Notes under the pieces: model-generated
The model's input: only the letters and a program-made list of their open reading frames with translations
Databases searched by the model: none
What the model was told of the DNA's origin: nothing
Shown: positions 6,656 to 16,711 of the stretch, piece after piece
How the letters are laid out: each line of letters begins with the position of its first letter
How positions within the stretch are numbered: the stretch's first letter is position 1
Translations under genes and position numbers: made by a program
Assembly (NCBI RefSeq): GCF_050268245.1
Contig: NZ_JBNNGK010000001.1
Span: 124,001-188,000 of the forward strand
From: JBNNGK01 sp050268245
GTDB lineage: Bacteria > Pseudomonadota > Gammaproteobacteria > Enterobacterales > Enterobacteriaceae
Length of the DNA stretch: 64,000 nt
Reading direction: 5' to 3'

Positions 6656-9022
6656 ATGACAACACCACAACAAGGCTTCCTCCTCACGCGCCACTGGCGC
6701 GACACGCCAGCGGGCAGCGAAGTCGAATTCTGGCTGGCAACCGATCATGGCCCAAAAAACTTACGTTTACCCCCGCAGACGTCGGTGGCGTTTATTCCGC
6801 TAGAACAGCGCCAGCGCGCCGAATTATTGCTCCGTGGCGAACGGCGGATCGAACTGAAAACGCTGCCGTTAAAAGATTTCCACGCCCGGCCGGTATTGGG
6901 TTTGTATTGCCTACAGCATCGTCAGTTGATGCGGGTGGAAAAACTGCTGAAAGAGGGTGGCGTTAACATTTATGAAGCGGATATTCGCCCGCCAGAACGT
7001 TATTTAATGGAACGCTTCATCACCGCGCCGGTGTGGTTCAATGGGCAAGACAACGGCAGTGGCGTGTTGGTGAACGGTCAAATGAAGCCGTCGCCAGATT
7101 ATCGTCCGACGTTAAAACTGGTCTCGCTGGATATTGAAACCACCGCCCGCGGCGAACTGTACTCGATCGCCTTGGAAGGCTGTGGGCAGAGGCAAGTTTA
7201 TATGCTTGGCCCAGCCAACGGGGGGAACGAAACGCTAGATTTCGATTTGGAATATTGCGCCAGCCGTCCGCAACTGCTGGAGCGCCTTAATGAGTGGCTT
7301 GAACGCCACGACCCGGATGCGATTATTGGCTGGAACCTGATTCAATTTGATCTACGCGTGCTGCAAAAACATGCTGAACGCTATCAGATCCCGCTACGCT
7401 TCGGCCGCGCTGGCAACCTGCTGGAGTGGCGCGAGCACGGTTTCAAACAGAATCACTATTTTTGCTCGGCCGCGGGCAGGCTGATTATTGACGGTATCGA
7501 GGCGCTGAAATCCGCCACTTGGAACTTTCCGTCATTCAGTTTGGAATATGTCGCGCAAACGCTGCTGGGAGAAGGTAAATCGATTGATAATCCCTATCAA
7601 CGCATGGCGGAAATTGATCGACGCTTCGCGGAGGATAAACCGGCGCTGGCGCGTTATAACCTGAAAGACTGTGAGTTAGTGACACGCATCTTCGCTAAAA
7701 CCGAACTGCTGACCTTCTTACTTGAACGCGCCACCGTGACCGGTCTGGCTGCCGATCGCAGCGGTGGATCCGTCGCCGCTTTCAGCCACTTATATATGCC
7801 GCGCATGCACCGGCAAGGTTATGTGGCGCCCAACCTCGGTGAATTGCCCGAAGAACACAGCCCTGGCGGCTTCGTGATGGATTCACAGCCCGGCCTATAT
7901 GATTCAGTGCTGGTGTTAGATTACAAAAGTCTGTACCCCTCGATTATCCGCACTTTTTTGATCGACCCGGTGGGGCTGGTAGAAGGTTGCCTGCATCCTG
8001 ATGATGCCGATTCCGTTCCGGGTTTTCGCCAGGCACGTTTTTCACGGAGCAAACATTGCCTACCGGCGATTGTCAGCCAGATTGGGCAAGGTCGTGAAGC
8101 GGCCAAACAGCAGCAAAATGCACCGCTGTCGCAAGCATTAAAGATCATCATGAACGCGTTCTACGGTGTGCTGGGTTCCAGCGGCTGTCGGTTTTTCGAT
8201 CCGCGGCTGGCGTCATCCATTACGCTACGCGGCCATGAAATCATGCGGCAAACGCGCGAACTCATCGAAGCACGCGGTTATCAAGTGATTTATGGCGATA
8301 CCGACTCCACGTTCGTGTGGTTGAAACAGCCCCACAGCGAAGCACAGGCGACACACATTGGGCGTAAACTAGTCAACTACGTCAATCAGTGGTGGCAGCA
8401 ACATTTACAAGAAAAATACCAATTGGCAAGCGCGCTGGAGCTGGAGTTTGAAACGCATTATTGCCGCTTTTTAATGCCAACCATTCGTGGGGCAGAGCAA
8501 GGCAGCAAAAAACGCTATGCCGGGCTAATCGTCAACGCGGATGGCAGCGAGCATATGGTATATAAGGGGTTGGAAACGGTTCGCACCGACTGGACCCCGC
8601 TGGCGCAACAATTCCAGCAACAACTTTATCAGTTGATCTTCAAGCAACAACCCTATCAAGATTTTGTACGTGAATACGTAGCAAAAACGCTCAACGGCGA
8701 GTTTGACGATCGACTGGTGTATCGCAAGCGTCTGCGTCGACGGCTAGAGGAATATCAGCGTAACGTGCCGCCGCACGTGCGTGCTGCGCGCATGGCCGAT
8801 GAGTATAATCGCCAGCAAAATCGGCCACTGCAATACCAGAGCGGCGGTTGGATCAGTTACGTCATGACGCTCTCCGGGCCGGAGCCCTTGGAAACGCTGC
8901 GATCGGCTATCGATTACGACCATTACCTTGAACGTCAGCTACAACCGGTAGCAGACGCTATACTTCCTTTCTTGCATGATGATTTTGCCACGTTAGTCAC
9001 CGGGCAGATGGGGTTATTCTAA
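6656..9022 (+). CDS. polB: DNA polymerase II
   Basis: A 788-residue family B DNA polymerase with 3'-5' exonuclease, used in replication restart and translesion synthesis and SOS-inducible in E. coli. Exonuclease motif DIETT is near residue 159. Polymerase motif A (DYKSLYPSIIR) starts near 422, motif B (KIIMNAFYG) near 496, and motif C (YGDTDS) near 545. The C-terminus ends TGQMGLF like E. coli TGQLGLF. ATG 6656 gives MTTPQQGFLLTRHW, matching MAQAGFILTRHW of E. coli; the longer frame upstream is repeat sequence. The ribosome site AAGGG lies only three bases from the ATG and is supplied by the repeat itself. Confidence 0.96.
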   Translation: MTTPQQGFLLTRHWRDTPAGSEVEFWLATDHGPKNLRLPPQTSVAFIPLEQRQRAELLLRGERRIELKTLPLKDFHARPVLGLYCLQHRQLMRVEKLLKEGGVNIYEADIRPPERYLMERFITAPVWFNGQDNGSGVLVNGQMKPSPDYRPTLKLVSLDIETTARGELYSIALEGCGQRQVYMLGPANGGNETLDFDLEYCASRPQLLERLNEWLERHDPDAIIGWNLIQFDLRVLQKHAERYQIPLRFGRAGNLLEWREHGFKQNHYFCSAAGRLIIDGIEALKSATWNFPSFSLEYVAQTLLGEGKSIDNPYQRMAEIDRRFAEDKPALARYNLKDCELVTRIFAKTELLTFLLERATVTGLAADRSGGSVAAFSHLYMPRMHRQGYVAPNLGELPEEHSPGGFVMDSQPGLYDSVLVLDYKSLYPSIIRTFLIDPVGLVEGCLHPDDADSVPGFRQARFSRSKHCLPAIVSQIGQGREAAKQQQNAPLSQALKIIMNAFYGVLGSSGCRFFDPRLASSITLRGHEIMRQTRELIEARGYQVIYGDTDSTFVWLKQPHSEAQATHIGRKLVNYVNQWWQQHLQEKYQLASALELEFETHYCRFLMPTIRGAEQGSKKRYAGLIVNADGSEHMVYKGLETVRTDWTPLAQQFQQQLYQLIFKQQPYQDFVREYVAKTLNGEFDDRLVYRKRLRRRLEEYQRNVPPHVRAARMADEYNRQQNRPLQYQSGGWISYVMTLSGPEPLETLRSAIDYDHYLERQLQPVADAILPFLHDDFATLVTGQMGLF

Positions 9023-9023
9023 A

Positions 9024-9056
9024 CGGCGGCAGGTCAAGCAAAAACGCCGATTTTTT
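9024..9056 (+). terminator. Possible polB terminator
   Basis: CGGCG (9024-9028) pairs with CGCCG (9045-9049) directly followed by TTTTTT. The stem is short and the loop is 16 bases, so this is a weak candidate. Confidence 0.4.
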
Positions 9057-9180
9057 GCCAAATGCCCCTAGAATGCGGAAGGAAAAAATTCCTCGGGTTT
9101 TACAGGTGACGAACGCGTCGCCTTCCATTACCATAGCGCCCTTCCCAAATTCTGAACATTGCCCGTGGCGTTGCATGACG

Positions 9181-9298
<118 letters not shown>

Positions 9299-9521
9299 CA
9301 TGGGAGTTATAGCTATTGCCCGTCAAATCAAAAATATATACCCGGAGTCATTGGCGTTATCGCCAGACGGCCAAAGCGAATCACTACGAGCGTTGACTCA
9401 GGTCAGCAACCATGCGATTCGCCCATCAGCTAACGTCACGTGACAAGGGTATTACCGGGTTTAATACAGGTCGTTGTATCACAGCGACAGGACTTACTTT
9501 AAAGAATCGAGCCGACAAACT
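9299..9521 (+). promoter_or_regulatory. rapA upstream region with second partial repeat
   Basis: No gene is visible. A second, truncated element begins with TATACCC at 9337 and reads on into GGAGTCATTGGCG. The remainder must hold the rapA promoter, but I cannot name a convincing -10/-35 pair. Confidence 0.4.
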
Positions 9522-12428
9522 ATGCCTTTTACACTTGGTCAACGCTGGATCAGCGATACGGAAAGCGAATTAGGACTGGGAACCGTCGTGGCGCTAGATG
9601 CGCGTATGATTACCCTGCTTTTCCCCGCCACCGGTGAAAACCGCCTCTATGCCAGAAATGATTCGCCAATCACCCGCGTGATGTTCAACCCGGGTGACAC
9701 CATCAGCAACCACGAAGGTTGGCAGCTGCAGGTGGAGGAAGTGAAAGAGGACAACGGGCTTCTGACCTATATCGGTACCCGTCTGGACACCCAAGAAACC
9801 GGTGTGGCCATGCGTGAAGTGCTGCTCGACAGCAAACTGACCTTCAGCAAGCCACAGGATCGGCTGTTTGCCGGCCAAATTGACCGTATGGATCGCTTTG
9901 CCCTGCGCTTTCGGGCGCGTAAATATCAAAGTGAGCAATATCGTCTGCCGTTTGCTGGCTTGCGCGGTATGCGTGCCAGCCTAATCCCGCATCAGTTGCA
10001 CATTGCCTATGAAGTCGGCCAGCGTCATGCGCCGCGCGTATTATTGGCTGATGAAGTGGGTTTGGGTAAAACCATCGAAGCCGGCATGATCATTCATCAA
10101 CAACTGCTAGCTGGCCGCGCTGAACGCGTGCTGATCGTGGTGCCAGAAACCCTACAGCATCAGTGGCTGGTCGAGATGATGCGCCGCTTCAACCTGTATT
10201 TCTCTCTGTTTGATGACAGCCGCTATAGCGAAGCCAAGCTCGACAGCAGCAACCCGTTTGAAACAGAACAGTTGGTGATCTGCTCACTGGACTTTGTGCG
10301 CCGTAACAAACAACGTCTGGAAGAACTGGCCGATGCTCAATGGGATCTGCTGGTCGTCGATGAAGCACATCACCTGGCCTGGAGCGAAGAAGCACCGAGC
10401 CGCGAATATCAAGTGATTGAGCAGTTGGCGGAACATATTCCCGGCGTACTGTTGCTGACCGCAACCCCAGAGCAGTTGGGGCAACAAAGCCACTTTGCCC
10501 GCTTGCGCCTGCTGGATCCTAACCGTTTCCACGACTATCACGAGTTCGTGACCGAACAGCAAAAATACCGTCCCGTGGCCGATGCCGTTACCCTGCTGCT
10601 GAGCGGTGAACGTCTGGCTAACGACAAACTGAATCTGCTCGGCGAGTTGATTGACGAACAAGATATCGAACCGCTGCTGAAAGCTGCCAACAGCGATAGC
10701 GATGGCGCCGAATCGGCCCGTCAGGAACTGGTCACGATGTTGATGGATCGTCACGGTACCAGCCGTGTGCTGTTCCGTAATACCCGCCACGGCGTGAAGG
10801 GCTTCCCACATCGTCATCTGCACCAGATCAAGCTGCCGTTGCCGACCCAGTATCAGACTGCAATCAAAGTCTCCGGCATTATGGGCGCGAAAAAGAGTGT
10901 TGAGGCACGCGCACGCGACATGCTGTACCCGGAACAGATCTACCAAGAGTTTGAAGGCGAGAACGCCACCTGGTGGAACTTTGACCCACGTGTTGAATGG
11001 TTGCTGAACTATCTGGTCGCAAACCGCCACGAGAAAGTGCTGGTCATCTGCGCCAAGGCAACCACCGCATTGCAACTTGAACAAGTGCTGCGCGAACGAG
11101 AAGCCATCCGTGCCGCGGTGTTCCACGAAGGGTTAAGCATCATCGAACGTGACCGGGCCGCCGCTTACTTCGCATCCGAAGAGGAAGGCGCTCAGGTGCT
11201 GCTGTGTTCTGAAATCGGCTCTGAAGGCCGCAACTTCCAGTTCGCCAGCCATCTGGTGATGTTCGATCTGCCGTTCAACCCTGATCTGCTGGAACAGCGC
11301 ATCGGCCGTCTGGATCGTATCGGCCAACTGCACGACATCCAAATTATGGTGCCGTATTTGGAAAGTACCGCACAGGCAGTGTTGGGGCGCTGGTTCCATG
11401 AAGGGCTGGATGCGTTTGAACACACCTGCCCGACCGGCCGCACCATTTATGACAGCAGCTATGAACGCCTGATTGGCTATCTGGCCGCGCCGACCGAACA
11501 AGACGGTTTGGACGAGTTCATTCACGAGTGCCGCCAACAGCATGACCACTTGAAAGCCCAGCTTGAACAAGGCCGTGACCGCCTGCTTGAAATGCATTCT
11601 AACGGCGGTGATAAAGCGCAAGCGCTCGCCGATGCCATTGCCGAGCAAGACAATGACGTCAATCTGGTCAGCTTTGCCCTTAACCTGTTCGACATTGTGG
11701 GCATCAATCAGGATGACCGCAGTGATAATCTGATTGTACTCACGCCTTCTGACCACATGCTGGTGCCCGATTTCCCAGGCTTGCCGCAAGATGGTTGCAC
11801 GGTGACGTTCGATCGTGAACAAGCGCTATCGCGGGAAGACGCGCAGTTCGTGAGTTGGGAACACCCGATCATCCGCAACGGGCTGGATCTGATCCTCTCT
11901 GGCGACACCGGGAGCTGCGCCGTTTCTTTATTGAAGAACAAAGCATTACCGATCGGCACCCTGTTGGTTGAGCTGGTGTACGTGGTCGAAGCGCAAGCGC
12001 CAAAACACTTACAACTCACCCGCTTCCTGCCACCTACGCCAATCCGTATGTTAATGGATCGCAAGGGCACCAACCTGGCAGCGCAGGTCGAGTTTGAAAG
12101 CTTCAATCGCCAACTCAATGCGGTTAACCGCCACACCTCAAGCAAATTGGTTAACGCCGTTCAGCAAGACGTACACGCTATGTTGCAGCAGGCTGAAGCG
12201 CTGGTGGAAGCCGAAGCACGTACGCTGATTGAACAAGCCAAGCAAGAAGCCGATGACAAACTCAGCACCGAACTGGCGCGTCTGGAGGCATTGAAAGCCG
12301 TCAACCCGAACATCCGTGACGACGAAGTCGAGGCGCTGGAGTTCAACCGTAAACAGGTATTGGCCAACCTGAATGAGGCGGGATGGCGTCTGGATGCAAT
12401 TCGTCTGGTGGTTGTCTCTCACCAATAA
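9522..12428 (+). CDS. rapA: RNA polymerase-associated ATPase RapA
   Basis: A 968-residue Swi2/Snf2 ATPase, the same length as E. coli RapA (HepA), that binds RNA polymerase and promotes its recycling. The N-terminal Tudor-like region starts MPFTLGQRWISDTES. Walker A (DEVGLGKT) is near residue 176 and the DEAH box (VDEAHH) near residue 279. The helicase C domain includes GSEGRNFQ and QRIGRLDRIGQ. ATG 9522 is chosen because it reproduces the E. coli N-terminus; sixteen upstream in-frame codons have no counterpart. It is flanked by polB and rluA as in E. coli. Confidence 0.97.
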   Translation: MPFTLGQRWISDTESELGLGTVVALDARMITLLFPATGENRLYARNDSPITRVMFNPGDTISNHEGWQLQVEEVKEDNGLLTYIGTRLDTQETGVAMREVLLDSKLTFSKPQDRLFAGQIDRMDRFALRFRARKYQSEQYRLPFAGLRGMRASLIPHQLHIAYEVGQRHAPRVLLADEVGLGKTIEAGMIIHQQLLAGRAERVLIVVPETLQHQWLVEMMRRFNLYFSLFDDSRYSEAKLDSSNPFETEQLVICSLDFVRRNKQRLEELADAQWDLLVVDEAHHLAWSEEAPSREYQVIEQLAEHIPGVLLLTATPEQLGQQSHFARLRLLDPNRFHDYHEFVTEQQKYRPVADAVTLLLSGERLANDKLNLLGELIDEQDIEPLLKAANSDSDGAESARQELVTMLMDRHGTSRVLFRNTRHGVKGFPHRHLHQIKLPLPTQYQTAIKVSGIMGAKKSVEARARDMLYPEQIYQEFEGENATWWNFDPRVEWLLNYLVANRHEKVLVICAKATTALQLEQVLREREAIRAAVFHEGLSIIERDRAAAYFASEEEGAQVLLCSEIGSEGRNFQFASHLVMFDLPFNPDLLEQRIGRLDRIGQLHDIQIMVPYLESTAQAVLGRWFHEGLDAFEHTCPTGRTIYDSSYERLIGYLAAPTEQDGLDEFIHECRQQHDHLKAQLEQGRDRLLEMHSNGGDKAQALADAIAEQDNDVNLVSFALNLFDIVGINQDDRSDNLIVLTPSDHMLVPDFPGLPQDGCTVTFDREQALSREDAQFVSWEHPIIRNGLDLILSGDTGSCAVSLLKNKALPIGTLLVELVYVVEAQAPKHLQLTRFLPPTPIRMLMDRKGTNLAAQVEFESFNRQLNAVNRHTSSKLVNAVQQDVHAMLQQAEALVEAEARTLIEQAKQEADDKLSTELARLEALKAVNPNIRDDEVEALEFNRKQVLANLNEAGWRLDAIRLVVVSHQ

Positions 12429-12438
12429 TCTGCCGCAC

Positions 12439-12456
12439 AGGGAGCTTCGGCTCCCT
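12439..12456 (+). terminator. Hairpin between rapA and rluA
   Basis: AGGGAGC, a TTCG tetraloop and GCTCCCT form a perfect seven-pair stem just after rapA. It has only a weak T tail (ACTTAG), so it could be a leaky terminator or a stabilising 3' end. Confidence 0.55.
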
Positions 12457-12480
12457 ACTTAGCCACTGAGCGGAGCCGCC

Positions 12481-13131
12481 ATGGAACCCTACAATCCTCC
12501 TACCGATCCGATGCATATTTTGTATCAGGATGAGCATATCATCGTCGTTAACAAAGCGAGTGGGTTGCTGTCGGTGCCCGGCCGCGCACCGGAAAATAAA
12601 GACAGCCTAATGACACGCATTCAGGCCGATTTCCCCATGGCCGAATCGGTGCATCGGCTAGATATGGCGACCAGCGGCGTCATTGTGGTGGCGCTGAATA
12701 AAGCTGCCGAACGTGAACTAAAGCGGCAATTTCGCGAACGTGAGCCGAAGAAAAGCTACATCGCCAGAGTATGGGGCCACTTGGCGCAGGACGAAGGGAT
12801 GGTGGATTTACCGCTCATTTGCGACTGGCCGAACCGCCCCTTACAGAAAGTGTGTTTTGAAACCGGTAAATCTGCCCAAACTGAATATCAGGTGCTGTCG
12901 CGCGATGCTGACGGCAGTACACGCGTAAAACTCACGCCTATCACCGGGCGTTCGCATCAGTTACGGGTACATATGTTAGCACTGGGTCATCCGATCCTTG
13001 GCGATGGCTTTTATGCGCCCCCCGCGGCGAAGGCGATGGCTGCTCGGCTACAGCTGCATGCCCAAGAATTACGTATCACTCATCCGGCATATCAAACAGC
13101 GATGCATTTCCGCGCCGACCCGGACTTCTAA
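12481..13131 (+). CDS. rluA: Dual-specificity 23S rRNA/tRNA pseudouridine synthase RluA
   Basis: A 216-residue pseudouridine synthase. In E. coli RluA modifies U746 of 23S rRNA and U32 of several tRNAs. The catalytic aspartate is D61 in HRLDMATSG, and the later family block ITGRSHQLRVHMLALGHPILGD is intact. Length and sequence follow E. coli RluA (219 residues). It lies downstream of rapA, as in E. coli, and converges with djlA across a strong terminator. Confidence 0.96.
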   Translation: MEPYNPPTDPMHILYQDEHIIVVNKASGLLSVPGRAPENKDSLMTRIQADFPMAESVHRLDMATSGVIVVALNKAAERELKRQFREREPKKSYIARVWGHLAQDEGMVDLPLICDWPNRPLQKVCFETGKSAQTEYQVLSRDADGSTRVKLTPITGRSHQLRVHMLALGHPILGDGFYAPPAAKAMAARLQLHAQELRITHPAYQTAMHFRADPDF

Positions 13132-13142
13132 TGAAGTAAAAA

Positions 13143-13164
13143 AGAGCCCAGCATGCTGGGCTCT
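13143..13164. terminator. Bidirectional terminator between rluA and djlA
   Basis: A perfect palindrome: AGAGCCCAGC, centre AT, GCTGGGCTCT. The A-rich flank at 13137-13143 becomes a T-run on the minus strand, so it should terminate djlA well and rluA to some degree. Confidence 0.8.
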
Positions 13165-13222
13165 ACGTTGATTACGAATGGCGACATTGCCAGCCACTGG
13201 CCAACGTTTTCAGCACGCGTTT

Positions 13223-14050
13223 TTACTTAAACCCTTTCTCACGCTTGATCAGGTCATACGCCGCCTGAATTTCTTGGGCTTTCTGTTTCGCCATCTCCAT
13301 CATTTCCGGCGGTAACCCTTTGGCCACTAATTTATCCGGGTGATGTTCGCTCATTAGCTTGCGATAGGCGCGTTTGATGGTGGTCGCGTCATCGCTGCTA
13401 TTTACCCCCAGCACTTTGCAGGCATCTTCCAACGTTGGCCCACGCTGCGCTTGCTGATAACCGCCCTGCGAGTAGCCCCCCTGTTGCTGATAGCCACCGC
13501 CAAATTGCTGGCCGCCCTCCATCATGCGCAGGAACTGATCGAACTGCGCCCGAGAAATCCCCAGCTCCTCGGCGATCACATACAGTACCTGACGCTCATT
13601 GGGGTGCAGCGAACCGTCGGCGAATGCCGCCTGAATCTGAATTTCCAGAAACATCCGAATAAGATCGAAACGCCCAAAACAGATGCTGCGAAACTGTTGC
13701 AACGCCTCACGCAGCGGGAAATTGCCCTGCTTACCTTCGCGGAAGGCCTGTTGAGCAGCGGTACGTGCTTCGCCATGCAGTTGCATGCGGTCCATAAACA
13801 AACTGGCGATTTGAATATCCGCTTCGGTCACGCGCCCTTTTGATTTGGTGAGGTGCCCCATGACTTGAAAAGTGGTGCGGAAAAACAACGTTTGCCGCGT
13901 TTGCTGGTCGGTGAAAAAGCCTCGGCTGCGCTTATTGTTGCGCGCAGTATCGATCATATGGCCGACAATCAGCCCCAAAACTACACCCCAGAATCCTGTA
14001 CCAGCCCAAACGGCGACAATGACTCCGAGCAGTTTTCCCCAATACTGCAT
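13223..14050 (-). CDS. djlA: Membrane-anchored co-chaperone DjlA
   Basis: A 275-residue type III J-domain protein that stimulates DnaK. It has a short N-terminal transmembrane segment at about residues 6-31 (VIVAVWAGTGFWGVVLGLIV), a central TerB-like helical region, a Gln/Gly/Tyr-rich linker (GGGYQQQGGYSQGGYQQ), and a C-terminal J domain with the essential HPD tripeptide (EHHPDKL). In E. coli overproduced DjlA induces colanic acid capsule through the Rcs system. It diverges from lptD, as in E. coli. Confidence 0.96.
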   Translation of the reverse strand: MQYWGKLLGVIVAVWAGTGFWGVVLGLIVGHMIDTARNNKRSRGFFTDQQTRQTLFFRTTFQVMGHLTKSKGRVTEADIQIASLFMDRMQLHGEARTAAQQAFREGKQGNFPLREALQQFRSICFGRFDLIRMFLEIQIQAAFADGSLHPNERQVLYVIAEELGISRAQFDQFLRMMEGGQQFGGGYQQQGGYSQGGYQQAQRGPTLEDACKVLGVNSSDDATTIKRAYRKLMSEHHPDKLVAKGLPPEMMEMAKQKAQEIQAAYDLIKREKGFK

Positions 14051-14275
14051 ATACTCCTCAATTATATTACTTTAGCGCCGAGCTCTGCGGTAATCGCAAA
14101 GGGTTAAGGCGATTTTTCCCAAGATTTCGATTATCATACCTGTCATTTATCTCTGCGCCTAACAACGACGCAGTCGAACGGCAGGATTTAACACTAGCGC
14201 AACGCAGATGAGTAATATAGTCTCTGACCGTTTGCCGGACATGACGCCTCTGATGACGGAACACCAAAACCGCGT
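14051..14275. promoter_or_regulatory. djlA/lptD divergent promoter region
   Basis: This is a 225-base non-coding gap between divergent starts. E. coli lptD is sigma-E responsive, but I could not place a convincing GGAACTT/TCTGA pair here. No other structure was seen. Confidence 0.4.
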
Positions 14276-16645
14276 ATGAAAAAAAGTTTCCCAACACTGC
14301 TGGCCACAATGATTTGGACGGCACTCTACAGTCAGCATGCGCTGGCTGATCTGGCTGAGCAATGTATGCTCGGCGTTCCTACTTATGATAAACCGCTGAT
14401 CAGCGGCGATCCCAACAGTCTGCCAGTTATCATCAATTCAGATGATTCCAGTGCCGACTATCCGGGCAGCGCGCTGTTTAGCGGTAACGTCAAAATCGAA
14501 CAAGGCAATAGCACGCTAACAGCGAAGCAGGTTGAGCTAAAGCAGAAGCAACAGGCTGGCCAAACCGATCCGATTCGCACCGTTACCGCAACGGGCGATG
14601 TGCACTATGACGATAACCAAATCAAGCTGAAAGGGCCTAAAGCCTGGTCAAACCTGAATACCAAGGACACCGATGTCTATCAGGGCGATTATCAGATGGT
14701 CGGTCGTCAAGGGCGCGGTGATGCCGATAAGATGAAAATGCGTGGCCAGAACCGCTATACCATTCTGGAAAATGGTACCTTTACCTCTTGTCTACCGGGT
14801 GACAATAGCTGGAGCGTAGTCGGTTCCGAAGTGATCCACGATCGTGAAGAGCAGGTTGCTGAAATCTGGAACGCGCGTTTCAAAATCGGCGGCGTACCGG
14901 TATTTTATAGCCCGTACTTGCAGTTGCCGGTGGGTGACAAACGGCGTTCCGGCTTCCTGATCCCGAACGCCAAATACGGCAGCAATAACGGCTTCGAGTT
15001 TATGTTGCCGTATTATTGGAACATTGCGCCAAACTTCGACGCCACCATCACGCCGCATTACATGACCAAGCGTGGTCTGCAATGGCAGAATGAATTCCGT
15101 TACCTGACACAACCCGGTGCCGGTACCATCGAGTTCGACTGGTTGCCCAGCGATAACCAATACAGTGATGACAACCCGCAGAGTGACGACGATACCCGCT
15201 GGTTGTTCTACTGGAACCACAGCGGCGTGATGGATCAGGTATGGCGCTTCAACATTGACTACACCAAAGTCAGTGATTCGCAATACTTTAACGATCTGGA
15301 CTCGCGCTACGGTTCAACCACTGACGGCTACGCGACGCAGAAATTCAGCGCCGGTTACGCCGACAAAAATTTCGACGCCACCATCGCCGCTAAACAGTTC
15401 CAGATTTTTGACGACATCGACCGCACCCGCAGAGACACTTACAAAGTGCTGCCGCAGCTCGATCTTAATTACTATAAGAACGACTTAGGCCCATTTGATT
15501 TCCGTGTGTACGGCCAAGCCGCCAAATTTATCGCCCTCAATCCGTACAGCCCAGACGCCACGCGCTTGCACCTTGAACCTACGCTGAACTTACCGTTGAG
15601 CAATGGTTGGGGCTCGCTGAACAGCGAAGTCAAACTGATGGCAACGCACTATCAGCAAGATATTCCTGACGGCTTCGCCAACAACTATAAGAGCCGTACC
15701 GGCCGCGATGCGCCCGAGCTGGAAGAATCAGTCAACCGCGTACTGCCGCAGTTCAAGGTTGATGGCAAGATGGTGTTTGACCGCAATATGGACTGGGCAA
15801 AAGACTACACCCAGACGCTGGAGCCGCGTCTGCAGTATCTGTATGTGCCCTCGCACGATCAAAGCAATATCTACTCTTATGATTCCACGCTACTGCAAAC
15901 CGACTACTCCGGCCTGTTCCGCGATCGTACCTACAGTGGTTTGGATCGCATCGCTTCGCAGAACCGCTTAGCCGCCGGTTTAACATCTCGCGTTTATGAT
16001 GATGCACTGGTTGAACGTTTCAACGTTTCTGTAGGTCAAATCTATTACTTCAGTCGTTCTCGCACCGGCGATCAGAACTCCGGTTACGACAGCAATGATG
16101 ACACGGGTAGCTTGGTATGGGCCGGTGACACCTATTGGAAGGTTGACGATCGTTGGGGGCTACGCGGCGGCGTGCAGTATGACACCCGCCTCGACACCGT
16201 CGCGCTCGCCGATGCGGTAGTGGAATACCGTCAAGATGCGAACCGTATGGTGCAATTGAACTACCGCTACGCCAGCCCGGAGTATATCCAGGCGACGTTG
16301 CCACAGGTCACAAGCCCGGGTTATCAAGACGGTATTTCGCAAGTAGGGATGACCGCCAGTTGGCCAATCGCCGACCGTTGGGCTGTGGTTGGGGCGTATT
16401 ACTACGATACCCGTGCGCAACAATCGGCCGATCAACTGGTTGGCCTACGGTATAACACCTGTTGCTGGGCTGTAAGCCTCGGTTATGAACGTAAGATTAC
16501 CGATTGGGACAGAGGCAACCAGACCAGCAAATATGACAACAAAGTTTCATTCAACATCGAACTACGTGGCCTAAGCAGCGATCATAGTCTCGGCACCGGT
16601 GAAATGCTGCGCTCAGGCATTCTGCCTTACCAACGTGCGTTTTGA
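14276..16645 (+). CDS. lptD: LPS assembly outer membrane protein LptD
   Basis: A 789-residue outer membrane beta-barrel that, with lipoprotein LptE, inserts lipopolysaccharide into the outer leaflet. It has a signal peptide of about 24 residues ending HALA, then the N-terminal periplasmic jellyroll (OstA) domain and the barrel. The four cysteines that form the interdomain disulfides are present: C30, C172 and the adjacent pair C729-C730 (E. coli C31, C173, C724, C725). The protein is essential. It heads the operon lptD-surA-pdxA-rsmA-apaG-apaH. Confidence 0.97.
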   Translation: MKKSFPTLLATMIWTALYSQHALADLAEQCMLGVPTYDKPLISGDPNSLPVIINSDDSSADYPGSALFSGNVKIEQGNSTLTAKQVELKQKQQAGQTDPIRTVTATGDVHYDDNQIKLKGPKAWSNLNTKDTDVYQGDYQMVGRQGRGDADKMKMRGQNRYTILENGTFTSCLPGDNSWSVVGSEVIHDREEQVAEIWNARFKIGGVPVFYSPYLQLPVGDKRRSGFLIPNAKYGSNNGFEFMLPYYWNIAPNFDATITPHYMTKRGLQWQNEFRYLTQPGAGTIEFDWLPSDNQYSDDNPQSDDDTRWLFYWNHSGVMDQVWRFNIDYTKVSDSQYFNDLDSRYGSTTDGYATQKFSAGYADKNFDATIAAKQFQIFDDIDRTRRDTYKVLPQLDLNYYKNDLGPFDFRVYGQAAKFIALNPYSPDATRLHLEPTLNLPLSNGWGSLNSEVKLMATHYQQDIPDGFANNYKSRTGRDAPELEESVNRVLPQFKVDGKMVFDRNMDWAKDYTQTLEPRLQYLYVPSHDQSNIYSYDSTLLQTDYSGLFRDRTYSGLDRIASQNRLAAGLTSRVYDDALVERFNVSVGQIYYFSRSRTGDQNSGYDSNDDTGSLVWAGDTYWKVDDRWGLRGGVQYDTRLDTVALADAVVEYRQDANRMVQLNYRYASPEYIQATLPQVTSPGYQDGISQVGMTASWPIADRWAVVGAYYYDTRAQQSADQLVGLRYNTCCWAVSLGYERKITDWDRGNQTSKYDNKVSFNIELRGLSSDHSLGTGEMLRSGILPYQRAF

Positions 16646-16711
16646 TGTACTGTAATACTTTGAAAAACGAGAACTTTCACCCGCACTTGCGGATTACATA
16701 ATGGGAAAAGT

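Noticed and set aside
6135..6966. Several overlapping open frames across the repeat array on both strands (including a 159-codon plus-strand frame)
   Set aside because: They are repeat sequence read in frame, change frame from unit to unit because 121 is not a multiple of three, and one simply runs into polB in the wrong frame.
10284..11822. Long antisense frames (280 and 229 codons) opposite rapA
   Set aside because: They are mirror frames of a highly conserved, codon-biased gene, with no ribosome site or family resemblance.
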